Shown piece after piece: positions 35,972 to 44,594 of a DNA stretch of 64,000 nt (positions within the stretch are counted from its first letter, which is position 1; every line of letters starts with the position of its first letter). The DNA comes from Arthrobacter antibioticus (GTDB taxonomy: Bacteria > Actinomycetota > Actinomycetes > Actinomycetales > Micrococcaceae), in assembly GCF_030063205.1 (NCBI RefSeq), contig NZ_JASISQ010000001.1, positions 1,037,845 through 1,101,844 on the forward strand. Reading direction: 5' to 3'. The position numbers and the translations under genes were made by a program. The notes under the pieces are model-generated. The model did no database searches, was not told the origin of the DNA, and saw only the letters and a list, made by a program, of their open reading frames with translations.

Positions 35972-37612
35972 TTATTTAGACAGAACGCCCAAACGGAACT
36001 TGAACGATGCATCCAAGGTGTCCTTGGTGCCCTTGACATCAACACCGGAGACGGCAACCTGAGCACCCTGCAACAGAGGCAGTGTGGAAAGGTCCTTGGC
36101 CTCGGCGGTCTGAATATCCTCAATCAGCTTGGTGCGCTTTGCTTCATCATTAGTGGTCAGCTGTTCGGTGATCATGTCCTGGACAGCGGTATTGCTGTAA
36201 TGGTTCTTCAAGAAGTTATCCGTGCTGAAGAACGGCGTCAAGTAGTTATCAGCGTCGGAATAGTCCGGGAACCAACCCAACTGGTACATGGGATAGGCGT
36301 CAGCTGTACGCTGCTTGGAATAGGAAACCCACTCCGTGGACTGCAGATTTACCTTGAACAACTTGGTTGCCTCGAGCTGTGCCTTGATGGCAGCGTACTC
36401 ATCTCCTGAAGAAGAACCGTAGTGGTCAGGGTTGTACTGCAGGTCCAAAGTCACAGGAGTTTCCACGCCAGCATCGGCGAGAGCCTTTGTAGCCTTGTCC
36501 ACATCGGGGCCGCCATTGCCGTCTCCGTAGACTTCCTTCAACGGCTCAATGGCCCCGGTGAAACCTGCCGGTACGTAGGAGTACAACGGCAGGTAAGTGC
36601 CCTTGTAAACCTGGTCAGCGATCGCTGCACGGTCAACCGAGTCTGCCATGGCCTGGCGCACTGCCAGTGATTTGGCCGGATCGGCGTTGGCCGTCTTGGC
36701 ACCAAACGGCATGGTGTCAAAGTTAAAGACGATGTAGCGGATTTCGCCACCGGGGCCAATATCAACCTTGACATTTTTCTTGGTCTTGAGGCTGTCGATG
36801 TCCGTTGCTGTCAGGGAGCGCCACGCAACATCGATGCCACCTTTCTCAACTTCAAGTTTGAGGTTATTGGAATCGGCAAAGTACTTCATGATGACTGAAT
36901 CGGACTTGGCTGCACCCAGCAAACCCTTGTAGTCCGGGTTCTTTTTGAAGGAGATGAGCTCGTTCTTCTTGAACGTGTCAATGGTGAACTGGCCACCAAA
37001 CGCCTTGCCCTTGATGATGTCTTCATCCGTGGTGACAGCGTCAGCACTGAACACAGAATCATCCACAATGGGTCCGGCCGGGCTGGTCAGCACCTGCGGG
37101 AAAGTCTGATCGTTGCCGAGCTTGAGCTTGAACACCACTGTGGTGGCATCCGGGGCTTCAACGCTGTCCAGGTTTGCAAGCAGCGTTGCGGGCCCGTTGA
37201 CGTCATTGATCTTCAACTGGCGATCGAAGGAGAACTTCACATCTTTGGAATCAAGTTCGGAGCCGTTGGCCCACTTCAGGCCGGTCTTGAGCTTCACTGT
37301 GTATTCGGTAGGAGACGTGAACGACGCCGATTCCGCCAAGTCAGGCTTGGGGTCCGCGCTTCCCGCGGCTGAGTTCAGCACGAAGGGGTAGATCTGGTTC
37401 ATGACCATAAACGAACCATTGTCGTAGGAAGCGGCCGGGTCCAGGAAGGTGGTTTTGTCGGTGGTACCAACAACTACCGGAGCGCCGGTTGAGGAGCCCC
37501 CACTTTCGGAGCCGCCATCATTGGCAGCGGGTCCGGTGCATGCCGTCATCGCCAAGACGGAAACACCGGCGACGGCAATGACCGATTTGAATCCAAATTT
37601 ATTCTTAACCAT
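35972..37612 (-). CDS. Oligopeptide ABC transporter solute-binding lipoprotein
   Basis: A 546-residue SBP_bac_5 (DppA/OppA) family protein. The signal peptide ends in lipobox VLAMTAC (Cys near residue 24), followed by a Gly/Ser-rich linker, so it is membrane-anchored outside the cell. The family signature lies in GLKWANGSELDSKDVKFSFD (about 115-135). The C-lobe has the ADAYPMYQLGWFPDYSDADN stretch typical of this family. I chose the ATG at 37610-37612 (MVKNKFG); 13 more in-frame residues upstream look non-coding. It is first in a four-gene operon. Likely ligands are peptides; this is inferred from family. Confidence 0.93.
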   Translation of the reverse strand: MVKNKFGFKSVIAVAGVSVLAMTACTGPAANDGGSESGGSSTGAPVVVGTTDKTTFLDPAASYDNGSFMVMNQIYPFVLNSAAGSADPKPDLAESASFTSPTEYTVKLKTGLKWANGSELDSKDVKFSFDRQLKINDVNGPATLLANLDSVEAPDATTVVFKLKLGNDQTFPQVLTSPAGPIVDDSVFSADAVTTDEDIIKGKAFGGQFTIDTFKKNELISFKKNPDYKGLLGAAKSDSVIMKYFADSNNLKLEVEKGGIDVAWRSLTATDIDSLKTKKNVKVDIGPGGEIRYIVFNFDTMPFGAKTANADPAKSLAVRQAMADSVDRAAIADQVYKGTYLPLYSYVPAGFTGAIEPLKEVYGDGNGGPDVDKATKALADAGVETPVTLDLQYNPDHYGSSSGDEYAAIKAQLEATKLFKVNLQSTEWVSYSKQRTADAYPMYQLGWFPDYSDADNYLTPFFSTDNFLKNHYSNTAVQDMITEQLTTNDEAKRTKLIEDIQTAEAKDLSTLPLLQGAQVAVSGVDVKGTKDTLDASFKFRLGVLSK

Positions 37613-37747
37613 CAACAAACTTTCTCTTGTGCCAAACATGGAACAGGCCACACGTCATTGTGTGACCCGGCTCATATCTTTGATAGTCAACATTTACCAG
37701 ACTTTGTTACGCCAGATTGCATCAAATCCAAAGTTGCAACCAGAAGG

Positions 37748-38365
37748 TTACCTAAGCGAGGCTGCACGCGGTCCGGCTTTAAAGTACGGACTGCGACCAA
37801 ACCAGCCTGCGAGCCTTGCATAAGGGTCGGCTGCGACGGGGACTCGAACCTCCGGCCCAATTCCTCTCTCAACGTCTCGGTACTCTGGTTTGAGCATCCG
37901 CTGGGCCCACGCGAGCGACTGATCGGCAAGGACAGGGTCTAAAATGATGGGCACACCTGTAGCTTTCACCAGGTCCCAGGCATGGACGGTAAATTCGGAT
38001 ATTTGCAGGCCGATACGGCTGCGCAAGGGTGCTTCTCCGCCACCCGGCAAAGCCACTTGGGCGCTGAGGTCGGCGCTAGACCAAGCCCGCATTAGCAGTG
38101 TGGCTCCATCGCTAAAACGCGTGGACCAATCGGCGCCGAACATTGCTTCGGGGTTTGGTGGGTCAACGTTGTGCCCGCGAGCCATGATGGTGAATTTGTG
38201 CAGGTCCTGCACCACAAGGTGGTGCAGGAGATCCTGAACACTCCAATCAACGCATGGAGTAGGCCAGTCTGCCTGGTTTGAGGAGATGGCGCTGATGGTT
38301 TCGGCGCACTGATTAAGCGCACTTTCCAAAAATTGCAGCGGGTTGGGAATTGTATGCGGGGGCAT
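37748..38365 (-). CDS. TIGR03086-type DinB/maleylpyruvate isomerase-like protein
   Basis: A 205-residue protein of the four-helix DinB superfamily, mycothiol-dependent maleylpyruvate isomerase N-terminal type (TIGR03086). Metal-ligand-like histidines are seen in VQDLLHHLVVQDLHKF (about residues 45-60) and in the helix EFTVHAWDLVKATG (about 127-140). In the conserved pattern three His residues bind a divalent metal. Enzymes of this group are thiol transferases or detoxification proteins that use mycothiol. It lies 71 bp downstream of mnmA on the same strand. Confidence 0.8.
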   Translation of the reverse strand: MPPHTIPNPLQFLESALNQCAETISAISSNQADWPTPCVDWSVQDLLHHLVVQDLHKFTIMARGHNVDPPNPEAMFGADWSTRFSDGATLLMRAWSSADLSAQVALPGGGEAPLRSRIGLQISEFTVHAWDLVKATGVPIILDPVLADQSLAWAQRMLKPEYRDVERGIGPEVRVPVAADPYARLAGWFGRSPYFKAGPRAASLR

Positions 38366-38436
38366 TGTGTAAACCTTCCGTGTGGCAAGTCACCTTTTAA
38401 GGGAAGCTTACGCCAGCACCACAAGCGCCCGGAGCG

Positions 38437-39576
38437 CTACGGCAATTGCGGCCGTGCCAATGACCTCGCCGTGTCGATAGTTGCCTGCCCCAACACCCGT
38501 GTTCCCTGGTACAGCACGATCGTCTGACCCGGCGCCACACCGCGTAACGGCTCGACCAAGGTGACATCCAGGACCTGGCGGGACACGCCGTCGTCCATCA
38601 CTTCAGTGACAAAAGCGCGGGCAGGCACGGGGTCGCCATGCGCACGGACCTGGGCGTAACAATCGAATTCGGCGCCAGTGGCGACCTCGGCAATGGGCAG
38701 CCCGGCCCAAGAAACCTTGATTCCTTGGATCGCCTCAATGGCCAGCAACGCATGCGGGCCCACAATAACTTTATTTTCCTTGGGCCGGATTTCAAGCACA
38801 AAGCGAGGCTTGCCATCAGCGGCGGGGGTGCCGAGTTTAAGCCCGCGACGCTGGCCTACGGTGAACTGGTTGGAGCCGGTGTGGCCGCCAACCTTGGCAC
38901 CACTTTCATCAACAACATCACCGTCGCTCATTTCAATTTTTTCAGCCAACCATCCGGCGGTGTCCCCATCTGGAATGAAGCAAATGTCATGGCTGTCAGG
39001 CTTCTTCGCCACTGACAAACCACGGGCCTCGGCTTCGGCGCGCACCTCTGCCTTGGAGGGGGTATCGGCAAGCGGGAACATGGAGTGTTTAAGTTGCTCA
39101 TGGGTCAGCACACCGAGCACATAGCTCTGGTCCTTAGCCCAATCTGCGGCGCGGTGGAGTTCCGGACTCCCGTCGGCGTTGGTGATGACCTTGGCATAGT
39201 GGCCGGTGCAAACGGCGTCGAAGCCCAGCGCTATGGCCTTTTCCAGCAGAGCAGCGAACTTGATCCGTTCATTGCAGCGCATGCAGGGATTAGGGGTACG
39301 CCCGGCGGCGTACTCGTCGATGAAGTCCTGAACCACATCCTCCTTGAAGCGCTCGGAGAAGTCCCAGACGTAATAGGGAATGCCCAACAGGTCGCAGGCA
39401 CGCCACGCATCATTGGAGTCCTCCACAGTGCAACAACCTCGACTGCCGGTCCGCAAGGTGCCCGGCATCCGTGAGAGGGCCAGGTGGACGCCAACCACGT
39501 CATGCCCGGCATCTACGGCCCGGGCTGCGGCTACGGCGGAGTCAACCCCGCCACTCATGGCTGCCAATACTCGCAT
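38437..39576 (-). CDS. mnmA: tRNA-specific 2-thiouridylase MnmA
   Basis: Adds sulfur to U34 of Lys, Glu and Gln tRNAs, using ATP and persulfide sulfur from a cysteine desulfurase. The 379-residue protein has the PP-loop [12 protein letters not shown] (residues 6-17), the catalytic Cys in [12 protein letters not shown] (near 105), the [11 protein letters not shown] segment with the second Cys, and the C-terminal beta-barrel (GQRRGLKLG onward). I chose ATG at 39574-39576 with AAAGG upstream; a start 15 nt earlier is possible. The cysteine desulfurase gene is 87 bp upstream, so sulfur donor and acceptor are co-encoded. Confidence 0.96.
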   Translation of the reverse strand: MRVLAAMSGGVDSAVAAARAVDAGHDVVGVHLALSRMPGTLRTGSRGCCTVEDSNDAWRACDLLGIPYYVWDFSERFKEDVVQDFIDEYAAGRTPNPCMRCNERIKFAALLEKAIALGFDAVCTGHYAKVITNADGSPELHRAADWAKDQSYVLGVLTHEQLKHSMFPLADTPSKAEVRAEAEARGLSVAKKPDSHDICFIPDGDTAGWLAEKIEMSDGDVVDESGAKVGGHTGSNQFTVGQRRGLKLGTPAADGKPRFVLEIRPKENKVIVGPHALLAIEAIQGIKVSWAGLPIAEVATGAEFDCYAQVRAHGDPVPARAFVTEVMDDGVSRQVLDVTLVEPLRGVAPGQTIVLYQGTRVLGQATIDTARSLARPQLP

Positions 39577-39663
39577 TACATACCTTTCCATTGGCGCAAA
39601 AAAATCAAATCAATTTGGTACAGCTGCCGTTGTTGGTGCAGCAGGTGTGATTACCGGTTTTAA

Positions 39664-40884
39664 TTACTGTGTGCTGGCGGTTTGGATGGAGGATTGATGC
39701 CCAGCCATCCCGGCCGTTTTTGCTCGCGCATGGGCGTCTGGCAGAGCCGCCACAAAGGCGTCAACGTCTCCCGGGCACGATGTATGCCCCAAACTAAAGC
39801 GTTGTGCCCCACGGGCCGTATTCTCATCCAAACCCATGGCCAGGAGTACGTGCGAGGGTCGAGGCACCCCGGCTGTGCAGGCCGAGCCGGTGGAGGATTC
39901 TATCCCAGCCATATCGAGTAGGAACAGTAGCGAATCTCCCTCGCAGCCAGGGAAAGTGAAATGCGCGTTTCCCGGGAGCCGCTGAGCCGGGTCATCCATC
40001 GGGTCAGGGCCGCGGAGCACCGCCTCCGGAACGGCTGCACGGACAGCGGATATGATTCGGTTGCGAAGTCCGCCAATGCGCGCGTTTTCTGTTTCCAAGT
40101 TGCTGGTGACGTCCTGGGCTGCTGCCGCGAAGGCCGCTATACCGGCCGTATCCAGCGTGCCGGAGCGAACCGAGCGTTCCTGTCCCCCGCCGTGCTGGAC
40201 AGCTGTCAGTTTCACGGCACGGCCCAGCAGCAACGCACCAACACCAACAGGGCCACCAATTTTGTGGCCACTGATGGACATGGCGGCCAGGCCGGAGTCC
40301 TTGAAGTTCACAGCGATGGAGCCGAAAGCCTGGACGGCGTCCGAATGAACGGGGATGCCATATTTCTTTGCGAGCGCCACAATCTCGGCAATCGGCTGAA
40401 CAGTGCCAACCTCATTGTTGGCCCACATGCAGGTAAGCAGCGCAACCGAGTCCGCACCGCCGCGGTCCAGCTCCTTTTCCAAGGCATCCATCAGGATCCT
40501 GCCATTGCTATCCACGGGTAGCCAGACGGCGTGAGCACCCTCATGCGCAGCTAGCCACTCCACGGTGTCCTGGACGGCTGCATGTTCCACGCTTGAGACA
40601 AGAATACGAGTGCGCTGCGGTTCGGCGCCGTTACGTGCCCAATACAAACCCTTGACAGCAAGGTTGTCAGCCTCGGTGCCACCGGAGGTGAAGATCACCT
40701 CCGTGGGGTGGGCGCCGGCAGCCTTGGCGATGGTTTCCCGGGCGGCTTCGACGGTTGCACGGGCGCGGCGGCCGGAGCCATGCAGTGATGACGGATTGCC
40801 GCTACGGGCAATAACGGAGGTGAGTGCGGCGAGGGCAGGGGCCGAGATAGGCGTGGTCGCCGCGTGATCAAGGTACACGGGCAC
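39664..40884 (-). CDS. Cysteine desulfurase (IscS/NifS family)
   Basis: PLP enzyme that takes sulfur from cysteine as a persulfide and passes it to MnmA or Fe-S assembly. The 406 residues start MPVYLDHAATTP. The PLP lysine is in SISGHKIGGPVG (near residue 207), and VIFTSGGTEADNLAV and HSDAVQAFG are conserved. The mobile catalytic Cys is in STGSACTAGVPRPSHVL (near 335). Chain length and loop fit the class I (IscS) group more than SufS. The position beside mnmA, and not in a suf cluster, suggests it feeds tRNA thiolation. It lies 88 bp after the frameshifted gene. Confidence 0.93.
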   Translation of the reverse strand: MPVYLDHAATTPISAPALAALTSVIARSGNPSSLHGSGRRARATVEAARETIAKAAGAHPTEVIFTSGGTEADNLAVKGLYWARNGAEPQRTRILVSSVEHAAVQDTVEWLAAHEGAHAVWLPVDSNGRILMDALEKELDRGGADSVALLTCMWANNEVGTVQPIAEIVALAKKYGIPVHSDAVQAFGSIAVNFKDSGLAAMSISGHKIGGPVGVGALLLGRAVKLTAVQHGGGQERSVRSGTLDTAGIAAFAAAAQDVTSNLETENARIGGLRNRIISAVRAAVPEAVLRGPDPMDDPAQRLPGNAHFTFPGCEGDSLLFLLDMAGIESSTGSACTAGVPRPSHVLLAMGLDENTARGAQRFSLGHTSCPGDVDAFVAALPDAHARAKTAGMAGHQSSIQTASTQ

Positions 40885-40972
40885 AGAACAATTCTACGCC
40901 ACGAGGCCGATGCCAGTTTCCGCGGCGTTGTACCCTTACCCTTTGTTCCTCGAAGGGCAATCATGTGGACTT

Positions 40973-41616
40973 TTATTGCTGTGAACCGTTGATGGTGTCT
41001 GCTTTGAACCCCAGGCTCGTAGCGGCCCCCACCTCTAGTGCCTCCAAATCCGGTGACGTGATGATCGCCGCGATGAGCTCTGCTGTGCCGCCCACCAGGG
41101 TGGAGTCAAAGTCGATCTCCGTGGCCGTGCACCAGGACCTATCCGCTGGCCAAGCCAGGTTGGCGGTTTGAAAGTTAGAGCCACCATCGCCGTCAAGCCA
41201 CGTATCGAACCACGGCGGGTTGGCCAAATCAACGCTCGTGCCGTGAAACACAAAATACTGCCGCAGTCCGTGAGCTACATTGAGCTTCCCAGCTTTGGCA
41301 CAAGGAACTCCTTCGGTGACACCAGGGTCAAATCCACCCCATTGATCACCATCGATTTGTAAAGGCCGGTCCGTGCCATTGAGTGGAACTGCACCTCGGG
41401 ATGAACAAGCGTTTTCTTTTCCGCAGCAACATCAGCCCACCGCAGAACCGGTATTTGGCCCACGTTGACTCTGTGCAGGATCCGGGCATAAGCCTGGAAA
41501 TGCTCGGGAAGGGTTGCCGCGACGGTGCCAATCCACTGTTCATAGCGTTCCTTGTTCAGGTACCGCTCCAAAGCGTCAGCGATCCACTGGCCGGTGCTTC
41601 CATCAACCTGTTCCAT
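40973..41616 (-). pseudogene. Unknown gene broken by a frameshift (or sequencing error)
   Basis: One reading frame (41616 to 41275, 113 codons, MEQVDGSTGQWIADALERYL ...) ends in TAG. A second frame then reads on without a stop to 40973 (about 95-105 codons, ... LRQYFVFHGTSVDLANPPWF ...). Across the junction the second frame is open back to KLNVAHGL, so the two halves look like one protein of about 214 residues. A single G missing from the G-run at minus-strand 41290-41288 would restore it. I do not recognise the family; the protein is soluble and acidic with no signal peptide. It sits between a cysteine-rich regulator and the cysteine desulfurase on the same strand. Confidence 0.65.
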
Positions 41617-41700
41617 GGGCTCACCCTACAGGCGCCCGTGGACTCAACTAACCCTGGCGATTCCATGGTTCCAGAGCGCATCCATTACCTCGGTGGTGGG

Positions 41701-41730
41701 CGCCGCACTCTAAGCCGCCGCACTCTAAGC
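41701..41730. repeat. 15-bp perfect tandem duplication including a stop codon
   Basis: CGCCGCACTCTAAGC occurs twice in a row. The second copy contains the TAG stop of the regulator (41725-41727, minus strand); the first copy is the duplicated stop region downstream. Confidence 0.9.
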
Positions 41731-42516
41731 CCTGGGAACGAGCCGGGCACAGCAGTGAGAGATTTCTGCATCTGGCGCCAGGTCGTGACAGGTGTCCGCG
41801 CATCCCTCTAGAGCGCCGCTGAGCAGCGAGCCGTTGAGTGAGCAGACAACGTTGGTATGAGCTTTGGACAGGCTATGAAACGGGCAGTTGGCCATAATGG
41901 TGCCGCCGGCACCGTCTGGCTCGGGGCTGTATCCCGTGGCGGCCAGTAATTGATGGATATTCCCGGATTCAGCCCCTAAACGGCGACCCTCCTCGAAGGC
42001 AACTTCTACCAGGGCTGCAGCAATACCGATCCCTGTATCAATGCAGTGCTGGACAGCTGCAGCAAGCACGCCTGCGGCAAGATCATAGTGCCGCGGTGGA
42101 ACGGAGGCGCTAACCTCGCTCTGCGCCACTGTGTACAGCTTGGTGGGCCGTCCCGAACCTGGCCCGGTCTTAGCGCCCACTTTGCGAAACTCTACGAGTA
42201 GCAAGTGCTCATCCACCAACCGGTCAAGGTGCGCACGGATGGTGCTCTTGGGTAGTTCCAGCTGCTCCGCGCAGTCATCGCGGCTAAGAGCTTCTCCGGA
42301 ATCGCGCACCAGCTCAAACACTGTTCTGCGAATAGGGTCCCCCAGTGATGCCACGGCTTGCAGGCGCTGCGCGTCGTCAAGCTTGGCCCTTGTGGTGTTG
42401 GCGCTTGTGGTGTTGGCGCCAAGATGCTTGGCTGTGAGGAGAGTGGAGGGGGTTTGCTCCGCGTTGTTCATGACCGCTGGCCTTGTGCTCTCTTGCCAGT
42501 GCATGCTCCGCTGCAT
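41725..42516 (-). CDS. Winged-helix regulator with C-terminal cysteine cluster
   Basis: A 263-residue regulator. The DNA-binding domain (about residues 50-125) is ArsR/SufR-like: LGDPIRRTVFELVRDSGEAL, then LPKSTIRAHLDRLVDEHLL. The C-terminal third carries cysteines spaced C-x13-C-x13-C, with a final CC pair 15 residues on (ANCPFHSLSKAHTNVVCSLN ... EGCADTC ... SHCCARL). This resembles, but is not identical to, the Fe-S-binding motif of SufR. An Fe-S or metal sensor is therefore likely. The N-terminal 45 residues contain the repeat ANTTSANTTRA and are poorly conserved; MNNAEQ (42471) is an alternative start. It is divergent from folE and probably controls it. Confidence 0.75.
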   Translation of the reverse strand: MQRSMHWQESTRPAVMNNAEQTPSTLLTAKHLGANTTSANTTRAKLDDAQRLQAVASLGDPIRRTVFELVRDSGEALSRDDCAEQLELPKSTIRAHLDRLVDEHLLLVEFRKVGAKTGPGSGRPTKLYTVAQSEVSASVPPRHYDLAAGVLAAAVQHCIDTGIGIAAALVEVAFEEGRRLGAESGNIHQLLAATGYSPEPDGAGGTIMANCPFHSLSKAHTNVVCSLNGSLLSGALEGCADTCHDLAPDAEISHCCARLVPRA

Positions 42517-42543
42517 GGCAGGTTAAGTATTGTTTGGACTTAC

Positions 42544-42592
42544 TTGACGCTTTGAGTCTGCGCTTCTAAAGTCAATAATACAAGCTTTAGAA
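42544..42592 (+). promoter_or_regulatory. folE promoter with overlapping inverted repeat
   Basis: TTGACG (42544-42549) and TAAAGT (42567-42572) are 17 bp apart, a good sigma-70-type promoter. An inverted repeat TTCTAAAG (42564-42571) / CTTTAGAA (42585-42592) overlaps the -10 and the expected start of transcription. It is a candidate operator for the divergent regulator. Confidence 0.6.
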
Positions 42593-42602
42593 AGGTTTGG
42601 AA

Positions 42603-43211
42603 ATGTCCATCTCCAGTGCTTCCCTCCCAGATCTGCTCACTTACGACGATGCCGAGTCGTTAGTGGGCCCATCTTCCATTGATCTGCCGCGTGCTCAGGC
42701 CGCCATTGCCGAATTCCTGCGGGCACTGGGCCGTGATGAAACCGATCCTCACCTCTTGGACACTCCCCGCCGGGTGGCAGCCGCCTACGCAGAAATGCTG
42801 ACCCCTCGCGAAACAACATGGACCACATTTCCCAATGACGACGGATACCAAGGTCTAGTGCTGGTGAAGGACATTCCCTTCCATTCATTGTGCCAGCACC
42901 ACTTGCTGCCGTTCCGGGGTGTGGCTCACGTGGGCTACCTGCCAGGGGATCGTCTTTTTGGCCTGTCCAAGATGGCCCGCGGTGTTGAGCTCTTCTCCCG
43001 GGATCTGCAGGTCCAAGAACGACTCACCCAGCAGGTGGCAGACTGGCTCGAGGACACCTTGGCGCCCCGCGGAGTAGGCGTAGTCATGGAGGCGGAGCAC
43101 ATGTGCATGTCGTTGCGCGGGGTGCAAACCTCCGGCACCACCACCCGCACATCGGTTTTCACTGGCTTGTTATCCCAGGACGGGCCATTGCGCGGGCAGT
43201 TCCCGCAGTAA
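42603..43211 (+). CDS. folE: GTP cyclohydrolase I
   Basis: Converts GTP to dihydroneopterin triphosphate, the first step of folate and pterin synthesis. The 202-residue enzyme has the zinc and active-site residues: SLCQHHLLPFRG (Cys and His ligands, near 100-110) and AEHMCMSLRGVQTSGTTTRT (second Cys and substrate residues near 170-185), plus PGDRLFGLSKMARGVELFSR. I chose ATG at 42603, with AGAAAGG upstream; a TTG two codons earlier is possible. The usual actinobacterial folE lies in a cluster near ftsH, with folB and folK. This copy is instead with a flavoprotein, a FolP2-type gene and a RibD-C gene, so it may be a second folE. Confidence 0.93.
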   Translation: MSISSASLPDLLTYDDAESLVGPSSIDLPRAQAAIAEFLRALGRDETDPHLLDTPRRVAAAYAEMLTPRETTWTTFPNDDGYQGLVLVKDIPFHSLCQHHLLPFRGVAHVGYLPGDRLFGLSKMARGVELFSRDLQVQERLTQQVADWLEDTLAPRGVGVVMEAEHMCMSLRGVQTSGTTTRTSVFTGLLSQDGPLRGQFPQ

Positions 43212-43257
43212 TGCTCTTCTGGCCACTGGCAGATGCGGGGCTGATTTAAGAGCATTA
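43209..43257 (+). terminator. Hairpin after folE
   Basis: A 10-bp perfect inverted repeat (TAATGCTCTT, starting at the folE stop, and AAGAGCATTA) with a 29-base loop, followed by GTTTTC. It may attenuate transcription into the flavoprotein gene. Confidence 0.45.
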
Positions 43258-43313
43258 GTTTTCACCAAGTTTTATCTAAGAGACATAAATTTCCACCGGA
43301 AAGAGTTTCGATC

Positions 43314-44594
43314 ATGACCACCTCACCCAGCACCTCATCCCCCACCGATTCAGCCACCGATTCCCCCACCCCGAATGCGGGTATGGTGATCATCGGCGGT
43401 GGCCTCACAGCGGCCACCGCTGCGGAAACGCTGCGCAAAGAAGGCTATGCCGGTGCTGTGACAATCGTGGCGGACGAACCGGAAACCCCCTACCAGCGTC
43501 CGCCGCTTTCCAAGGGTTTCCTGGCCGGCAAAGAGGACGCTGACTCGTTGCTGCCGCTTCCCGCCAGCTGGTATCCCGAACACAATGTCACGCTTCTGAA
43601 AGGAACTGCAGCAACTGCACTGGATCCCCAAGCCCACACCGTCACCCTCGCCGATGGAACCACGCTTGCCTATGACAAGGTGCTTCTGGCAACAGGGGCC
43701 GCACCGCGTCATATCCCCTTCCCTGGCGTTGACCTCAAGGGTGTTTACACGTTCAGAACCAAGGCAGACAGCGTTGCCATGAAGGAGCTGTTCACTGCCG
43801 GAAACAAGAATGTAGTAATGATTGGCTCAGGCTGGATTGGCATGGAAATTGCCGCCACAGCAACAGAACTCGGCAACCATGTGGCATTGCTTGGTCTGGA
43901 AGATGTTCCACTATCAACTGCCATTGGCTCCACGTTGGGTGCTGTCTTCACCAACAGGCAAAAGGAAGCCGGCGTGCGCTTTGAACTGCCTGCCACCGCG
44001 GAGAAAATTCAAGGCAGTGACGGTGCCGTGACCTCAGTTCTGACCAACACAGGTGTGACGCTGCCAGCTGACATTGTCATTGTGGCTGTGGGCGTGGTCC
44101 CCAACACAGGGTTGGCCAAGGACGCCGGATTAACAATCAACAACGGGATCGAGGTCACAGCCAGCCTGCAAACTTCCGCAGCGGATGTATTTGCCGCAGG
44201 CGATGTGGCCAACTCCCTGCACCCGGTCACCGGAGCCTACGCCCGCTCCGAGCACTGGGCCAACGCCATTGCCAGTGGCAAAGTTGCGGCTAAATCAATG
44301 CTGGGTCAGAACGCCGTCCTTGACGACATCCCCTACTTCTATACTGATCAGTTTGATTTGGGCATGGAGTATTCCGGCTTTGGAGCCCTGACCAAGGATG
44401 CCGAACTCGTCATCCGCGGGAGCTTGGAAAAGCGCGAGTTTGTTGCTTTCTGGCTACTTGAAGGCCGCGTTGTTGCCGGCATGAACGTAAACGTTTGGGA
44501 TGTCCAGGATGCCATCAAGGACCTCATCATCTCAGCGCGCACGGTGAACAAAGTCCAGCTGGCTGATGAACACACTGCTATTGAGGACATTTGA
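43314..44594 (+). CDS. NAD(P)H:FAD-dependent oxidoreductase (ferredoxin-reductase family)
   Basis: A 426-residue flavoprotein of the putidaredoxin/rubredoxin-reductase type. After a Ser/Thr/Pro-rich N-tail (1-22), the FAD-binding GMVIIGGGLTAATAAETLRK covers about 23-42. The NAD(P)-binding motif is VVMIGSGWIGMEIAATATEL (about 163-182), and the second FAD motif VFAAGDVANS lies near 290. The C-terminal domain carries EYSGFGALTKDAELVIRG. Such enzymes pass electrons from NAD(P)H to a ferredoxin or rubredoxin; no such partner is visible here. It lies between folE and folP2-like genes and overlaps the latter (TGATG), so it is probably co-translated. It starts at ATG 43314 with GGAAAGAG upstream. Confidence 0.88.
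   Translation: MTTSPSTSSPTDSATDSPTPNAGMVIIGGGLTAATAAETLRKEGYAGAVTIVADEPETPYQRPPLSKGFLAGKEDADSLLPLPASWYPEHNVTLLKGTAATALDPQAHTVTLADGTTLAYDKVLLATGAAPRHIPFPGVDLKGVYTFRTKADSVAMKELFTAGNKNVVMIGSGWIGMEIAATATELGNHVALLGLEDVPLSTAIGSTLGAVFTNRQKEAGVRFELPATAEKIQGSDGAVTSVLTNTGVTLPADIVIVAVGVVPNTGLAKDAGLTINNGIEVTASLQTSAADVFAAGDVANSLHPVTGAYARSEHWANAIASGKVAAKSMLGQNAVLDDIPYFYTDQFDLGMEYSGFGALTKDAELVIRGSLEKREFVAFWLLEGRVVAGMNVNVWDVQDAIKDLIISARTVNKVQLADEHTAIEDI

Noticed and set aside
37828..37860. A GGGGACTCGAACC string that looks like the T-arm of a tRNA on the minus strand.
   Set aside because: It is inside the coding frame of the TIGR03086 protein, and no acceptor, D or anticodon arm can be built around it. A similar string at 5510-5525 in the dehydrogenase gene was rejected for the same reason.
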